A DNA stretch of 37,983 nt from Frankiaceae bacterium (GTDB lineage: Bacteria; Actinomycetota; Actinomycetes; BP-191), in the NCBI GenBank assembly GCA_030840645.1, contig JAVEEC010000137.1, positions 1 to 37,983 of the forward strand, in the 5' to 3' direction. The notes beneath the pieces are model-generated. The model was given only the letters and a program-made list of their open reading frames with translations, did no database searches and was not told the origin of the DNA. The translations under genes were made by a program, and so were the position numbers. Below are positions 1-7,666 of this stretch, piece after piece (position 1 is the first letter of the stretch; each line of letters starts with the position of its first letter).

Positions 1-1377
1 CTGCTCGCGCGGCGCGTCGAACACGTCGTTGAGCCGCTCCACGTAGCTCGACAGCACCTGCACCGACAGGCCGGTCGTGACGAGCGTGGCGAGCGGGCCG
101 AGGAAGCCGACGGCGAGCGCGTTGACGGCCAGCGCCGTACCGAGGCTGATCGAGCCGTCGAGGACCTGCACGCCCGCGGCGGCGAGCACGACGAGCGGCG
201 AGCCGAGGGAGAGTGCCCCTGTCAGCGCGTCGACCAGCGAGCCGAGCCGGCCGCGCGCGACGGCCACCGCGAGCTCGTCGGTGAACAGCCGGGAGAACTC
301 CTCGACCGCCCGCTCCTCGGTGCCCGACGACTTCAGCGTGCCGATGCCGGCGAGGAGCTGGAACGCGTACCCCTGCGACCGCGCCTCGGCCCGCAGCCCC
401 TCTCCCGCAAGGCGTTGCGTCGCCCGCCGCGACACGAGCAGCCCCACGACCTGCAACGCGCCGAGGCCGACGACGAGCAGCCCCAGCGGCGCGGACAGCG
501 CGACGAGCAGCACGAGGTACAGCGTGGCGAACGCGCCATCGAGCAGCGCCGACAGCGTCGTCGTGGTGAGCAGCTCGCGGACCAGCGAGTTGCTGCGGAG
601 CCGCATCATCAGGTCGCCGGACGAGCGGCGCAGGTGGAACGTGTACGGCAGCGCGACGAGGTGTTCGAGGAAGCCGAGCGTGGTCCGCAGGTCCACGCGG
701 GTGCGCAGCTCCAGCAGCAGCAGCGACCGCAGCCACGACGTGAGGAAGTGGAACGCCACCACGACGACCAGCGACGCCGCGATGACCGCGAGCAGGCCGC
801 GGTCGCTCGTCGGTACGACGCGGTCGACCAGCGCCGCGGTGAGCAGCGGCAGGCCGAGCGCGAGGACGCGGATGAGCAGCGACGTCGTGACCGCGCGGCG
901 CAGCGCCGTGCGCTGTTCGAGCAGCGGCCGGACGTGGCGCCACATGCCGTGCTTGCGCCGCCCGCCCGGCTCGAACGACGCCCCCGGTTCGAGCAGCAGC
1001 GCGACGCCGGAGTAGGACCGCCGTACCTCGTCCATGCGGACGATCCGCCGACCGAGCGCCGGGTCGACGACCTCGATGGCGTTGCGGCGGACGCGGTCGA
1101 GCACCACGAAGTGGCTGAGGTCCCAGAACAGCATGGTCCCCGGCGGCAGCGCGTCGAGGTCCTCGACCTCGGTGCGGACGCCGCGCGCGTCGAGCCCGTA
1201 GTACTTCGCCGCCTCGATCAGCGTCAGCGCGTCAGTGCCGTCGCGCCCGGTGCCGCAGACCGTTCGCACCTCGTCGAACGGCACCGGCTTGCCGTGCAGC
1301 TCCAGCACCATCGCCAACGACGCCGCGCCGCAGTCGGCGAGCTCGACCTGCGCGCGGAAGCGCACGCGCTTACCCAC
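1..1377 (-). CDS. C39-peptidase ABC exporter (LanT type), 3' end outside window
   Basis: Bifunctional exporter that would cleave the precursor leaders at their GG/GA site and secrete the modified peptides. The 459 codons in the window hold an N-terminal peptidase C39 domain (about residues 1-135) with catalytic Cys16 in QVELADCGAAS, oxyanion Gln10, His89 in DLSHFVVL and Asp105 in VVDPALGRR. A hydrophobic ABC transmembrane domain follows (about 150-440). The window ends at VERLNDVFDAPREQ, the usual linker before the nucleotide-binding domain, so the ATPase part is not visible. The start is GTG at 1377, overlapping the TAA of the adaptor gene by 8 nt (GTGGGTAA), which implies translational coupling. 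The frame is open with no stop to position 1. It is the last visible gene of the lanC-lanB-adaptor-exporter operon. The triad is seen directly; the substrate is inferred from the neighbouring GG-leader peptides. Confidence 0.93.
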   Translation of the reverse strand, partial: MGKRVRFRAQVELADCGAASLAMVLELHGKPVPFDEVRTVCGTGRDGTDALTLIEAAKYYGLDARGVRTEVEDLDALPPGTMLFWDLSHFVVLDRVRRNAIEVVDPALGRRIVRMDEVRRSYSGVALLLEPGASFEPGGRRKHGMWRHVRPLLEQRTALRRAVTTSLLIRVLALGLPLLTAALVDRVVPTSDRGLLAVIAASLVVVVAFHFLTSWLRSLLLLELRTRVDLRTTLGFLEHLVALPYTFHLRRSSGDLMMRLRSNSLVRELLTTTTLSALLDGAFATLYLVLLVALSAPLGLLVVGLGALQVVGLLVSRRATQRLAGEGLRAEARSQGYAFQLLAGIGTLKSSGTEERAVEEFSRLFTDELAVAVARGRLGSLVDALTGALSLGSPLVVLAAAGVQVLDGSISLGTALAVNALAVGFLGPLATLVTTGLSVQVLSSYVERLNDVFDAPREQ

Positions 1378-1855
1378 CGCCGCGCCCCAGCAGCAGCTGC
1401 GCGAGAGTGTGCCTGCCGATGCGGACGACCGCGCCGCCGTGCGCGCCGGGTGGCAGAGCCGTGTCCAGCGTCGCCGTCACGGGCACCTGCGCGGAGGCGC
1501 CGCCCGCGACCGGGCGGCCGATCGACGTCACCCGCCCGCGCGCCGCGCGCCCGTCGACGGTGACGCGGACCGGCTGGCCGGGCGCGAGCCGCCGCAGCGC
1601 GCCGATCGGCAGCACGAGCGACACCGTCCGGCCGTCGCCGCCGACCGTCGCCGTGCCCTTCGCCGACTCGTCCGCGCGGACCGTGAACGCGAGGACGACA
1701 GCGGTCGCGACGATCAGCAGCAGCAGGCGGAACGCCCACGACGTCCGGCGTTCGCCGAGGTCCAGCACGCGGTGCTCGGTCTGGCCCCTGGCGTGGTGCG
1801 CGACGGCCTCGGGGCGGAACAGCGGGCGGCGCGGCTCCGTGTCGCTGGTGGTCAC
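1370..1855 (-). CDS. Short HlyD-like secretion adaptor of the lanthipeptide operon
   Basis: 161 residues from a GTG start that overlaps the lanB stop by four bases (GTGA). A cytoplasmic N-terminus of about 40 residues is followed by one transmembrane helix (about 42-58, LLLLIVATAVVLAF). Behind it is a short barrel-like part with the pattern VLPIGALRRLAPGQPVRVT...GRVTSIGRPV, as in the membrane-proximal beta domains of HlyD/AcrA-type periplasmic adaptors and NHLP/bacteriocin secretion accessory proteins. The coiled-coil hairpin and lipoyl halves usual in a 350-450 residue HlyD are absent. It lies directly before the C39 exporter, so a role in export of the modified peptides, perhaps as a lid or accessory subunit on the exporter, is inferred. 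There is no outer membrane in this lineage, so a minimal adaptor is plausible. Family assignment is moderate because only short patterns are visible. Confidence 0.7.
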   Translation of the reverse strand: MTTSDTEPRRPLFRPEAVAHHARGQTEHRVLDLGERRTSWAFRLLLLIVATAVVLAFTVRADESAKGTATVGGDGRTVSLVLPIGALRRLAPGQPVRVTVDGRAARGRVTSIGRPVAGGASAQVPVTATLDTALPPGAHGGAVVRIGRHTLAQLLLGRGGG

Positions 1856-4800
1856 CTGGCCGCCTTCGCGCGGCCCAGGCGGGCGGCGTAGAGACGGTCC
1901 AGCAGGTCGTACACGACCAGCTCCTGCGTCCGCTGCGCGGCGCGGAGCAGGCGGTTGACGTACATGTGGCAGAGGCTCTGCACGGCCTGCTCCGGCAGGT
2001 CGCCGACCAGCGGCGCGACGACGGCGGACCGGCGTTCGAGAGCGGCGAGCCCGGCCGCCGTTCGCGGGTCCTCGGTCGTGCCGTCGAGCAGCGCTTCGAG
2101 GCCGGCGCGCTCGGTGCGGAACAGCTTGCCGGCGTTCTGCTTCGCGCTCTCGCCCACGGGACCGTGCTCGGCGACGAACCCGTCCCGCCAGCGGCGCACC
2201 GCGGTCCGCCGGGTCGCGACGTCGAGCCCCGCGTCGGCGAGCAGCCGGTCGACGCCGGCCACCGCGAGCCGCCACCGCACGCCGAGCCCCTCGTCGCCCT
2301 CGGCGGCCGCGAGGATCGCGAGGACCGCCTCGCTGTCGGCGCGGAAGATCCGCTCGGCGCGGACGATGCCCTCGGGCCCGCCGTACCGGCCCACCTCGCG
2401 GCGGTACGTGTCGACCACCAGCTTCCAGACCCGGCCGTCCGCGATCAGCGGGCGGACCGCCTCGCGCAGCCGTGGCAGCACCTGACCCGACAGCACCGCC
2501 GGATCGCCGGAGAACCGCAGGCGCAGGTGGTTGTCCGGGTCGCCGTAGCGGATGAAGAACCAGCCGTCCGCCAGCCCCTCGCCGAGGACCGCGGAGACGA
2601 GCGGGAGAACGGCTTCGCGCAGGACCGCGTCGGCCGTCGCCTTGCCGGTGTAGAGCTTGGCGGAGAGCCACTCCGAGCCCGGCGGGAAGACCGCCTCGAT
2701 CTCGCCCTCGCCGTGCGGCAGCGACTGCGCCGCGTCGACGGGCGCCGGCTCGCGGCGGACCAGCGGCACGACGATCTCGTGCACGAACCGCCCCTCCGGC
2801 GACGTCACCCGGAGCTGGTCCGCGGCCGGGTACAGCTCGACCAGGCGCATCGCGCCGCGCTTCGCCTCGTGCGCGAACAGCTCGCAGCCGCCCGCGCCGT
2901 CGAGGTCGACAGGCAGGTCGTTGTCGCCGACGGAGACGACGACCCAGCGCGGCAGCCGCGCGCGCTCGCGCAGCGCCTGCACCGCGGCGCGGCGGGCCTC
3001 GGGTGTCTTGGCCTTGCGGAACGGTTCGAGGTCGGGGCCGCCGACGTTCCACTGGGCGAGGGAGAGGACGAGCCGCCCGTACGTCACCCGCGGCAGGAAC
3101 GGCGCGTTCGACAGTGCGCCCCACGACCAGCCGAGCGACGCGGCGACGCCCTGGTACTGCAGCGCGCCGAGCAGCCGGTAGACGGCGAGCGCGCCGGTGT
3201 GGTGGTTGTGCGCGTTCGTGATGCGCGGCACGACCTCGCGGCCGAGCCGCTTCGACCGCAGGACAACGCGCTCGCCGACGACCGAGACGAGGAGGTCGTC
3301 GAGCGGCAGCCGCCCGTCGTCGCCGACGCTGGACACGGCGAGGAACGGGATCTCGTGCCCGCGCAGCACCGGCCGCGCCAGGATGTTGCCGATCCGGCCC
3401 TCCGGCAGGTGGACGACCTCCGCGAACGTCAGGTCAGGCCGGACGTTCTCCTCGGCCTCGACGTGGCGGCGGACCAGTGCCTCGATCCCGCTGTCCAGGT
3501 GGCAGAACCGGCCGAGCACCCGCGCGCCGGAGGGACCGTTCACGCCCTCGATCAGCACCCGCGGGCCGTCCTCGTGCTGCGCGACGACGGCGGTCACGGA
3601 GATCGCGTCCGGCAGCGGCGGCGGGCTCGGGTCGGCGAGCGCGTCGAGGTCGGCCTTGGTGACCTCGACCTCGGTGGCGCCGTTCGCGACGGCGTCGGTG
3701 AGCAGCCGCAGCAGGTACCCGTCCGAGGCGGTCCACGGCGGGCCGCCACCCGCGCGGCCGACGGCGACCAGGCCGTTGAGGAGCGGCGCGCCCTCGGCGG
3801 CGACCGACGCCTTGGGGCCGTAGCCGATGCCGATCTCCTCGTCCAGCGCCTCGGCGAGCGGGACCTCGCGGAGCTCGTAGCGTTCGGTGAACGCGTCGCG
3901 GAACTGCGTCAGCTCGTCCTCGCGACCGCTGCGCGCCAACGGGTGCAGCACGTCGACGGCGCGGTGGATCTCGTCGAGAACGTCGTCGCCGAGGACCAGC
4001 GCGTCCCCCGGCTTGCCGAGGTCGGCCTGGAACAGCCTGTCGATCCGCAGATCCGGGTCGATCTCGCGCAGCGTGTCGGCGACCGCGCGGTAGCGCGCGC
4101 GGTCCCCGCCGACACCGGCCGCGTCGAGCGACGCCAGCTCGGAGTCGGCGGCGTCCAGCGCGCTCGCGTACGCGGCGGTCTCGTCGTGCTGCTTGAGCGC
4201 GCTGACCATGCCGGGGACCGGCTCCTCGCCGGTCACGATCGGCCCCAGGTCGGAGACGAGGAGCTGCGCGCCGACCATCTCGCCGACGTACTCCGCGGCC
4301 TCCTCCAGCGTGATCTCGTCGTCGACGAGCGCGGCCGCGAGGTCGCCGAGCTTCGCGCCGCCGCGCGCGCGTTCCAGCGTCGCGCTCAGGGCCTCGTCCT
4401 CCTCGAACGTCACCCGGTGGTAGCGCACGCCGCGGTCCTCGACCCGCGCCTCGGCCATCCGCAGCCGGCCGCCGGCGCGGTAGAGGCTGCTGTTGGGGAC
4501 GAGGGTGAGGAACGGCTGGACCTTCGGGTCGGCGCCGAGCGTCGCGACGACCTTGGCGAGGAAGCCGAAGTCGAGCCGGGTGTGCCGCGTCGCCTGGCCG
4601 CGCGCCGGCAGCCGCAGCATCGTCTCGCGCCCGATCGCGCCGACCGAGCAGCCCGCGAACAGCCCGAACGGCGTCGGCCGCCCGGCCATCCTGGTGACGT
4701 AGGAGAGGACCGGCCTGATGACCTCGGCCTCGTCGGGGTCCTCTCCCGCGAGCCAGCGGTCGATGCGTTCGTCCAGCGTCGGCGAGGCCAGGAAGATCGC

Positions 4801-4959
4801 CTCGCGGACGACGGGGTCGGCGAGCAGCACGCGGAGGCGTTCGCCCAGGGTCTCGACGTCCTGCGCGGAGCTGAGGTCGTCGAGCGTCGAGAACGGCAGC
4901 AGCGGGGTGCGGAGGACGAACGCGCCGTTGTGCTCGTACGTCTCCTTGGAACGGCTCAC
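1852..4959 (-). CDS. lanB: Class I lantibiotic dehydratase (LanB), full length
   Basis: About 1035 residues, the normal size for an undivided LanB. The family uses glutamyl-tRNA(Glu) to glutamylate Ser/Thr of a precursor and then eliminates glutamate to give dehydroalanine/dehydrobutyrine. The N-terminal glutamylation part starts near NGAFVLRTPLLPFSTLDDL and includes GRPTPFGLFAGCSVG, NSSLYR and PRVTYGRLVLSLAQW. The C-terminal elimination (SpaB_C) part carries EWLSAKLYTG, DGWFFIRYGDPDNHLRLRF, VWKLVVDTYRREVGRYGG and SLCHMYVNRLLRAAQR. The start is GTG 4959, overlapping the lanC stop (GTGA); its own stop overlaps the adaptor start in the same way. The open frame extends to 5676, but that part lies inside lanC and is not coding in this frame. 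The likely substrates are the three divergent precursor peptides. Confidence 0.95.
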   Translation of the reverse strand: MSRSKETYEHNGAFVLRTPLLPFSTLDDLSSAQDVETLGERLRVLLADPVVREAIFLASPTLDERIDRWLAGEDPDEAEVIRPVLSYVTRMAGRPTPFGLFAGCSVGAIGRETMLRLPARGQATRHTRLDFGFLAKVVATLGADPKVQPFLTLVPNSSLYRAGGRLRMAEARVEDRGVRYHRVTFEEDEALSATLERARGGAKLGDLAAALVDDEITLEEAAEYVGEMVGAQLLVSDLGPIVTGEEPVPGMVSALKQHDETAAYASALDAADSELASLDAAGVGGDRARYRAVADTLREIDPDLRIDRLFQADLGKPGDALVLGDDVLDEIHRAVDVLHPLARSGREDELTQFRDAFTERYELREVPLAEALDEEIGIGYGPKASVAAEGAPLLNGLVAVGRAGGGPPWTASDGYLLRLLTDAVANGATEVEVTKADLDALADPSPPPLPDAISVTAVVAQHEDGPRVLIEGVNGPSGARVLGRFCHLDSGIEALVRRHVEAEENVRPDLTFAEVVHLPEGRIGNILARPVLRGHEIPFLAVSSVGDDGRLPLDDLLVSVVGERVVLRSKRLGREVVPRITNAHNHHTGALAVYRLLGALQYQGVAASLGWSWGALSNAPFLPRVTYGRLVLSLAQWNVGGPDLEPFRKAKTPEARRAAVQALRERARLPRWVVVSVGDNDLPVDLDGAGGCELFAHEAKRGAMRLVELYPAADQLRVTSPEGRFVHEIVVPLVRREPAPVDAAQSLPHGEGEIEAVFPPGSEWLSAKLYTGKATADAVLREAVLPLVSAVLGEGLADGWFFIRYGDPDNHLRLRFSGDPAVLSGQVLPRLREAVRPLIADGRVWKLVVDTYRREVGRYGGPEGIVRAERIFRADSEAVLAILAAAEGDEGLGVRWRLAVAGVDRLLADAGLDVATRRTAVRRWRDGFVAEHGPVGESAKQNAGKLFRTERAGLEALLDGTTEDPRTAAGLAALERRSAVVAPLVGDLPEQAVQSLCHMYVNRLLRAAQRTQELVVYDLLDRLYAARLGRAKAAR

Positions 4960-6248
4960 GCAGAGGATTCTGGCGGACGGGTCAACAGGACCGCGTCCCA
5001 GTCCGGGTCGCGGTCCTCCGTCGCCGCCAGCAGGGCCAGTCCGATGCCCGCCGCGCCTTCGAGGAAGCCGCCCAGCGGCTCGAAGTCGACGCCCCCGTCG
5101 TCCTTCACCCGGACCGAGCCGAACCCGGCCACCGGGTCGCCGTCGCGCCGCTGCTTCATCGCGAAGTCGAACCACCGGCGGGCCGCGTCGGCGAGCGCCT
5201 CCTCGCCGGTGCTCTGCCAGAGCCGGTTGAACACGTGCATGAGCCCGGCGGAGCCGTGGCAGAGCGGCACGTCGGACGCGCCGGCGTCCTCCCGGCCGCG
5301 GCCCGCGGAGAGCAACGCGAGCGACGTTGCCTCGTCCACGATCTCCTTGTCCCCCAGCGCCTGCCCGGCCGCGAGCAGCGCCGCGGCGACGCCCGCATCG
5401 CCGTAGCACCAGGCCAGCCGCCCGCCGCGCGTTGGCACCGGGCGCTTGTCGACCATGAGCGGGTACCGGCCGTTGCCGTCGTCCGGCAGGCGTTGCGCGA
5501 GCAGCCAGCGCGTCGCGTCCGCGAGCAGCGGCCGCGCCTCGTCGACGCCCGCCGCGACCATCCGCGCCAGCACGCCGATCACGCCGGCCTGCCCGTGCGC
5601 GACGCCGGTGTCGTAGTACCCCTCGGGGAACAGCACCCGCCGGTCCTCCAGCACCGTCGCCGGGTCGACGAACCACGTCGTGCCCTGCTCCTGGCGTTCG
5701 GCCATCTCGGTGAGGCGGTCGACCAGGAGCGACAGGCCCTTGCGCGCGGCCGGGTGCGGGAGGCGTTCGAGCAGGTACACCCCGGTCCCGGCGACGCCGC
5801 GGATCAGGTCCGCGCTCGGCCAGGGCGCGCCCGCGAGCGCGTGCAGCACCAGCTCGTCCACGTCGTCCGGCTCGGTCTCGTCCGCGTCGACTCCCTCGAC
5901 GTACGCGAGCGCCCAGCCGACACCGACCGTTCCGCTGTACAGCAGCGCGGTGGGCGGGTCGGCGGCGGCGCGTTCGAGGGCGGCGTCGAGGAACGCGTAC
6001 GCCGTCTGCCCGTCGGCCGGGTCGCCGCTGGTCTTGGCCAGCTCGTGGAAGAACAGCGCGACGCCCGCGCCGCCGCGCCCGAGGGACGCCTCGCGCAGGT
6101 CGGGGTCGGCGTCGTAGACGTCGGGGTCGCGCAGGGCGGTCGCGATGTCGCGGATGGCGTCACGGGCACGGTCGGCCTGCTCGCCGGTGAGGAGGGGGCG
6201 CACGGGCACCGGACTTCGCCGCGTTCCGGCCCACTCCCTGCCTGTCAT
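4956..6248 (-). CDS. lanC: Lanthionine synthetase C (cyclase, LanC)
   Basis: 430 residues of the LanC family, which adds cysteine thiols to dehydrated residues to close thioether rings. The zinc ligands are visible: Cys281 in LAWCYGDAG and the Cys330-His331 pair in PLCHGSAGL. The conserved AHGQAG (217-222) and the double-toroid GxxG repeats (SLGRGGAGVALF, SGTVGVGWALAY, RGVAGTGVYLL) are also present. It is the first gene of the leftward operon, divergent from the precursors. The start is uncertain: ATG 6248 has no clear Shine-Dalgarno sequence, and GTG at 6209 or 6203 would still give a whole LanC because conserved sequence begins only after PLLTGEQ. The stop overlaps the lanB start. Function is certain at family level. 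Confidence 0.94.
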   Translation of the reverse strand: MTGREWAGTRRSPVPVRPLLTGEQADRARDAIRDIATALRDPDVYDADPDLREASLGRGGAGVALFFHELAKTSGDPADGQTAYAFLDAALERAAADPPTALLYSGTVGVGWALAYVEGVDADETEPDDVDELVLHALAGAPWPSADLIRGVAGTGVYLLERLPHPAARKGLSLLVDRLTEMAERQEQGTTWFVDPATVLEDRRVLFPEGYYDTGVAHGQAGVIGVLARMVAAGVDEARPLLADATRWLLAQRLPDDGNGRYPLMVDKRPVPTRGGRLAWCYGDAGVAAALLAAGQALGDKEIVDEATSLALLSAGRGREDAGASDVPLCHGSAGLMHVFNRLWQSTGEEALADAARRWFDFAMKQRRDGDPVAGFGSVRVKDDGGVDFEPLGGFLEGAAGIGLALLAATEDRDPDWDAVLLTRPPESSA

Positions 6249-6332
6249 CTGGTCGGAGGCAGGAGTCGGCGGTGTCGCACGCGAATCCAGGACGTACCGG
6301 CCCGTTCCCCCTACGACGGAAAGGCACCCCTC
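6249..6332. promoter_or_regulatory. Divergent control region between lanC and the precursor genes
   Basis: 84 bp separate the divergent lanC and first precursor starts, so promoters for both transcripts must lie here or just inside lanC. I see no convincing -35/-10 pair. The only clear element is a Shine-Dalgarno sequence GGAAAGG (6318-6324), 8 nt before the first precursor ATG. No regulator gene is visible near by. Confidence 0.4.
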
Positions 6333-6518
6333 ATGCGCAGAACGCTCGCCCTCAAGAAGGAGACGCTGACCGAGCTCGGCCCGGACGACCTCCGCGCCGT
6401 CAACGGCGGCTTCCCGACGACCACGTGGATCCTCCCGGAGATCCCGACGTACGACGTCTGTACCAGCAACAACACCGGCCTCTACCTGTCCATCCCGCTG
6501 AAGGGGTGCCTGCAGTGA
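6333..6518 (+). CDS. Lanthipeptide precursor 1
   Basis: 61 residues: a 26-residue leader (LALKKETLTELGPDDLRAVNGG) ending in the double glycine cut by C39 peptidases, then a 35-residue core starting FPTTTW. The leader has the L-x-L-K-K-E-x-L-x-x-L...D/E-L-x-A-V-x-G-G pattern of class I lanthipeptide precursors. The core has several Ser/Thr and two Cys (core positions 17 and 33). IPTYDVC offers a Thr-x3-Cys ring, and LSIPLKGCL offers a Ser-x5-Cys ring. The start ATG has GGAAAGG 8 nt upstream. The TGA is overlapped by the GTG of precursor 2. The bridging pattern is inference; the class and the cleavage site are well supported by the neighbouring lanB, lanC and C39 exporter. Confidence 0.92.
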   Translation: MRRTLALKKETLTELGPDDLRAVNGGFPTTTWILPEIPTYDVCTSNNTGLYLSIPLKGCLQ

Positions 6519-6670
6519 GGCGGCTGGCCCTGGTCAGGGAGGCCCTGACCGAGCTGACGGCCGACGAGCTCGACGCCGTCGTCGGCGCCGACGGCACGAT
6601 TCTGACCGGCGTCTACCCCACCATCCCGTACCGCGCCTGCCTGAGCGCGTACGTCAACTGCACCGGATAA
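6515..6670 (+). CDS. Lanthipeptide precursor 2 (short core, GA leader end)
   Basis: 51 residues from a GTG that overlaps the stop of precursor 1 (GTGA), so translation is probably coupled; no separate Shine-Dalgarno sequence is needed. The leader (RRLALVREALTELTADELDAVVGA) matches the other two but ends in Gly-Ala instead of Gly-Gly, which C39 peptidases also accept. The core is only 26 residues, DGTILTGVYPTIPYRACLSA then YVNCTG. It lacks the first Thr-x3-Cys ring of precursors 1 and 3 but keeps the shared TG-V-Y-x-T-I-P-x-R-A-C-L block (Thr11 to Cys17), and adds a second possible ring Ser19 to Cys24. Confidence 0.88.
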   Translation: MRRLALVREALTELTADELDAVVGADGTILTGVYPTIPYRACLSAYVNCTG

Positions 6671-6683
6671 CGGAGGAACTGCG

Positions 6684-6869
6684 ATGAAGAAGCTCACGCT
6701 CAAGAAGGAGATCCTCGGCTCGCTCGACCCGGCCGAGCTGCGCGCGGTGGTCGGCGGCGTACCGACCGGCACGGCCAACGGCATCCCGACCGTCGACGCC
6801 TGCCCGCTGACCGGCATCTGGCCGACGCTGCCCGTTCGCGGCTGCCTCGGGCTCACCGGCACCGGCTGA
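6684..6869 (+). CDS. Lanthipeptide precursor 3
   Basis: 61 residues: a 25-residue leader (LTLKKEILGSLDPAELRAVVGG) with a GG cleavage site and a 36-residue core starting VPTGTANG. It parallels precursor 1. IPTVDAC (Thr11 to Cys15) corresponds to IPTYDVC, and TGIWPTLPVRGCL (Thr23 to Cys29) corresponds to TGLYLSIPLKGCL. A Thr/Gly-rich tail (GLTGTG) follows. The ATG is preceded by GGAGGA at a good distance, 13 nt after precursor 2. A strong hairpin lies 14 nt after the stop, so this is the last gene of the precursor transcript. Confidence 0.92.
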   Translation: MKKLTLKKEILGSLDPAELRAVVGGVPTGTANGIPTVDACPLTGIWPTLPVRGCLGLTGTG

Positions 6870-6883
6870 ATCCAGAACGTTCG

Positions 6884-6917
6884 ATGAGAAACGCCCCGAG
6901 GCCGGGGCGTTTCTCAT
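6884..6917. terminator. Terminator hairpin after the precursor genes
   Basis: A perfect inverted repeat: ATGAGAAACGCCCC (6884-6897), a 6-nt loop GAGGCC, and GGGGCGTTTCTCAT (6904-6917). The 14-bp stem begins 14 nt after the stop of precursor 3. The AAA and TTT flanks in the stem could let it work in both directions. Confidence 0.85.
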
Positions 6918-7154
6918 TTCCACCGAAACCGGCCTTGTGTACCGTCGAACGGGGGCAACAATGAAGGATGTGGCATTTCAATGGCAAGAGTACGACGTTC
7001 TTGCCATGGCGGCCCTCGCGGAGTACAACATCGCGGGCCGCAGACGTGCCGGTAAGCATCCTTCGTCGGATTCCGAGGCGGAGACAACCTTGGAGGTTAC
7101 ACCAGTGTCGAAGATGCACGCGCCGCCATCTTGGGCCGCTAACCGCTCATCGAT
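6918..7154. other. No supported gene; less GC-rich stretch
   Basis: Between the two hairpins I find no convincing gene. An open frame starting ATG 6961 behind GGGGG runs to 7275, but it would read through the lsr2 terminator and the 3' end of lsr2 and resembles nothing I know. Base composition is visibly less GC-rich than in the flanking operons. Confidence 0.4.
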
Positions 7155-7185
7155 CAACAGTCCCGAAGTAATCTCGGGACTGTTG
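7155..7185 (-). terminator. Hairpin downstream of lsr2
   Basis: CAACAGTCCCGA (7155-7166) pairs perfectly with TCGGGACTGTTG (7174-7185) around a 7-nt loop. It lies 25 nt past the lsr2 stop on the minus strand, in the right place for an intrinsic terminator, although the following T-run is short. Confidence 0.7.
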
Positions 7186-7210
7186 CGTCCCCACGACCGT
7201 CTTGACCGCG

Positions 7211-7555
7211 CTACCGCCCCTTGCTGGCCTCCCACTTCGCCACCAAGTCGGCCGACAGTCGCCCGCGCTCGCTAACCTTGAGCCCCTTCTTGCGCGCCCA
7301 GGTCCGAATGTCCTGCGTCCGCTGACTGTCGCCGGCGCTGCCCGTGCGCCCGCGGCGAGCCGCTCCCCCACGGCTGCTCACGCGACGCCCGGCCGCTGCG
7401 TACGGCGCGAATATGCTGCGCATTTGCTTGGCATGGGTATCGCAGACGTCGATCTCGTAGTTCGAGCCCTCGACCGCGAAGCGGATGGTCTCCGTCCCAG
7501 GCTTGTCACCCTCGTGCAGGTCACAGGTCAGCAGAACCTGCATCTTCTGAGCCAT
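7211..7555 (-). CDS. lsr2: Lsr2 family nucleoid-associated protein
   Basis: 114 residues. Lsr2 is the actinobacterial H-NS analogue: it bridges DNA, prefers AT-rich minor grooves and silences horizontally acquired genes. The N-terminal dimerisation part shows MQVLLTCDLHEG...TIRFAVEGSNYEIDVCDTHAKQMR. The C-terminal DNA-binding part shows DIRTWARKKGLKVSERGRLSADLVAKW, matching the family pattern (I-R-x-W-A-x-x-x-G-x-x-V-S-x-R-G-R-I/L). The AT-hook-like RGR core is at ERGR. The start ATG 7555 has GAAGGGG about 6 nt upstream. It sits at the edge of an accessory island, so it may be an island-specific paralogue or the host's own copy; the sequence alone does not decide. Confidence 0.93.
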   Translation of the reverse strand: MAQKMQVLLTCDLHEGDKPGTETIRFAVEGSNYEIDVCDTHAKQMRSIFAPYAAAGRRVSSRGGAARRGRTGSAGDSQRTQDIRTWARKKGLKVSERGRLSADLVAKWEASKGR

Positions 7556-7593
7556 TGAAGGCCCCTTCTACTAGGTCGGAGCAGTCCCGAACG

Positions 7594-7621
7594 ATTATGC
7601 CATTCCAGGGCGCTGCAACAC
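7594..7621 (-). promoter_or_regulatory. Candidate lsr2 promoter
   Basis: On the minus strand CATAAT (7594-7599) is a near-consensus -10 box, 38 nt before the lsr2 start. GTGTTG (7616-7621), 16 nt further upstream, is a possible -35 box. The match is partial and the spacing slightly short. Confidence 0.4.
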
Positions 7622-7666
7622 GGAAGGCGTGGGTCCGGCGTTTCCCATGCTTGGCAGATACGCCAA

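Noticed and set aside
1966..5406. 1146-residue rightward open frame opposite lanB and lanC
   Set aside because: Its translation is Arg/Glu/Asp/Val-rich low-complexity sequence typical of the antisense frame of GC-rich genes, while the opposite strand encodes clear LanB and LanC.
6961..7275. Possible small rightward gene with GGGGG before ATG
   Set aside because: It runs through the lsr2 terminator hairpin and into lsr2 itself, and shows no recognisable domain.
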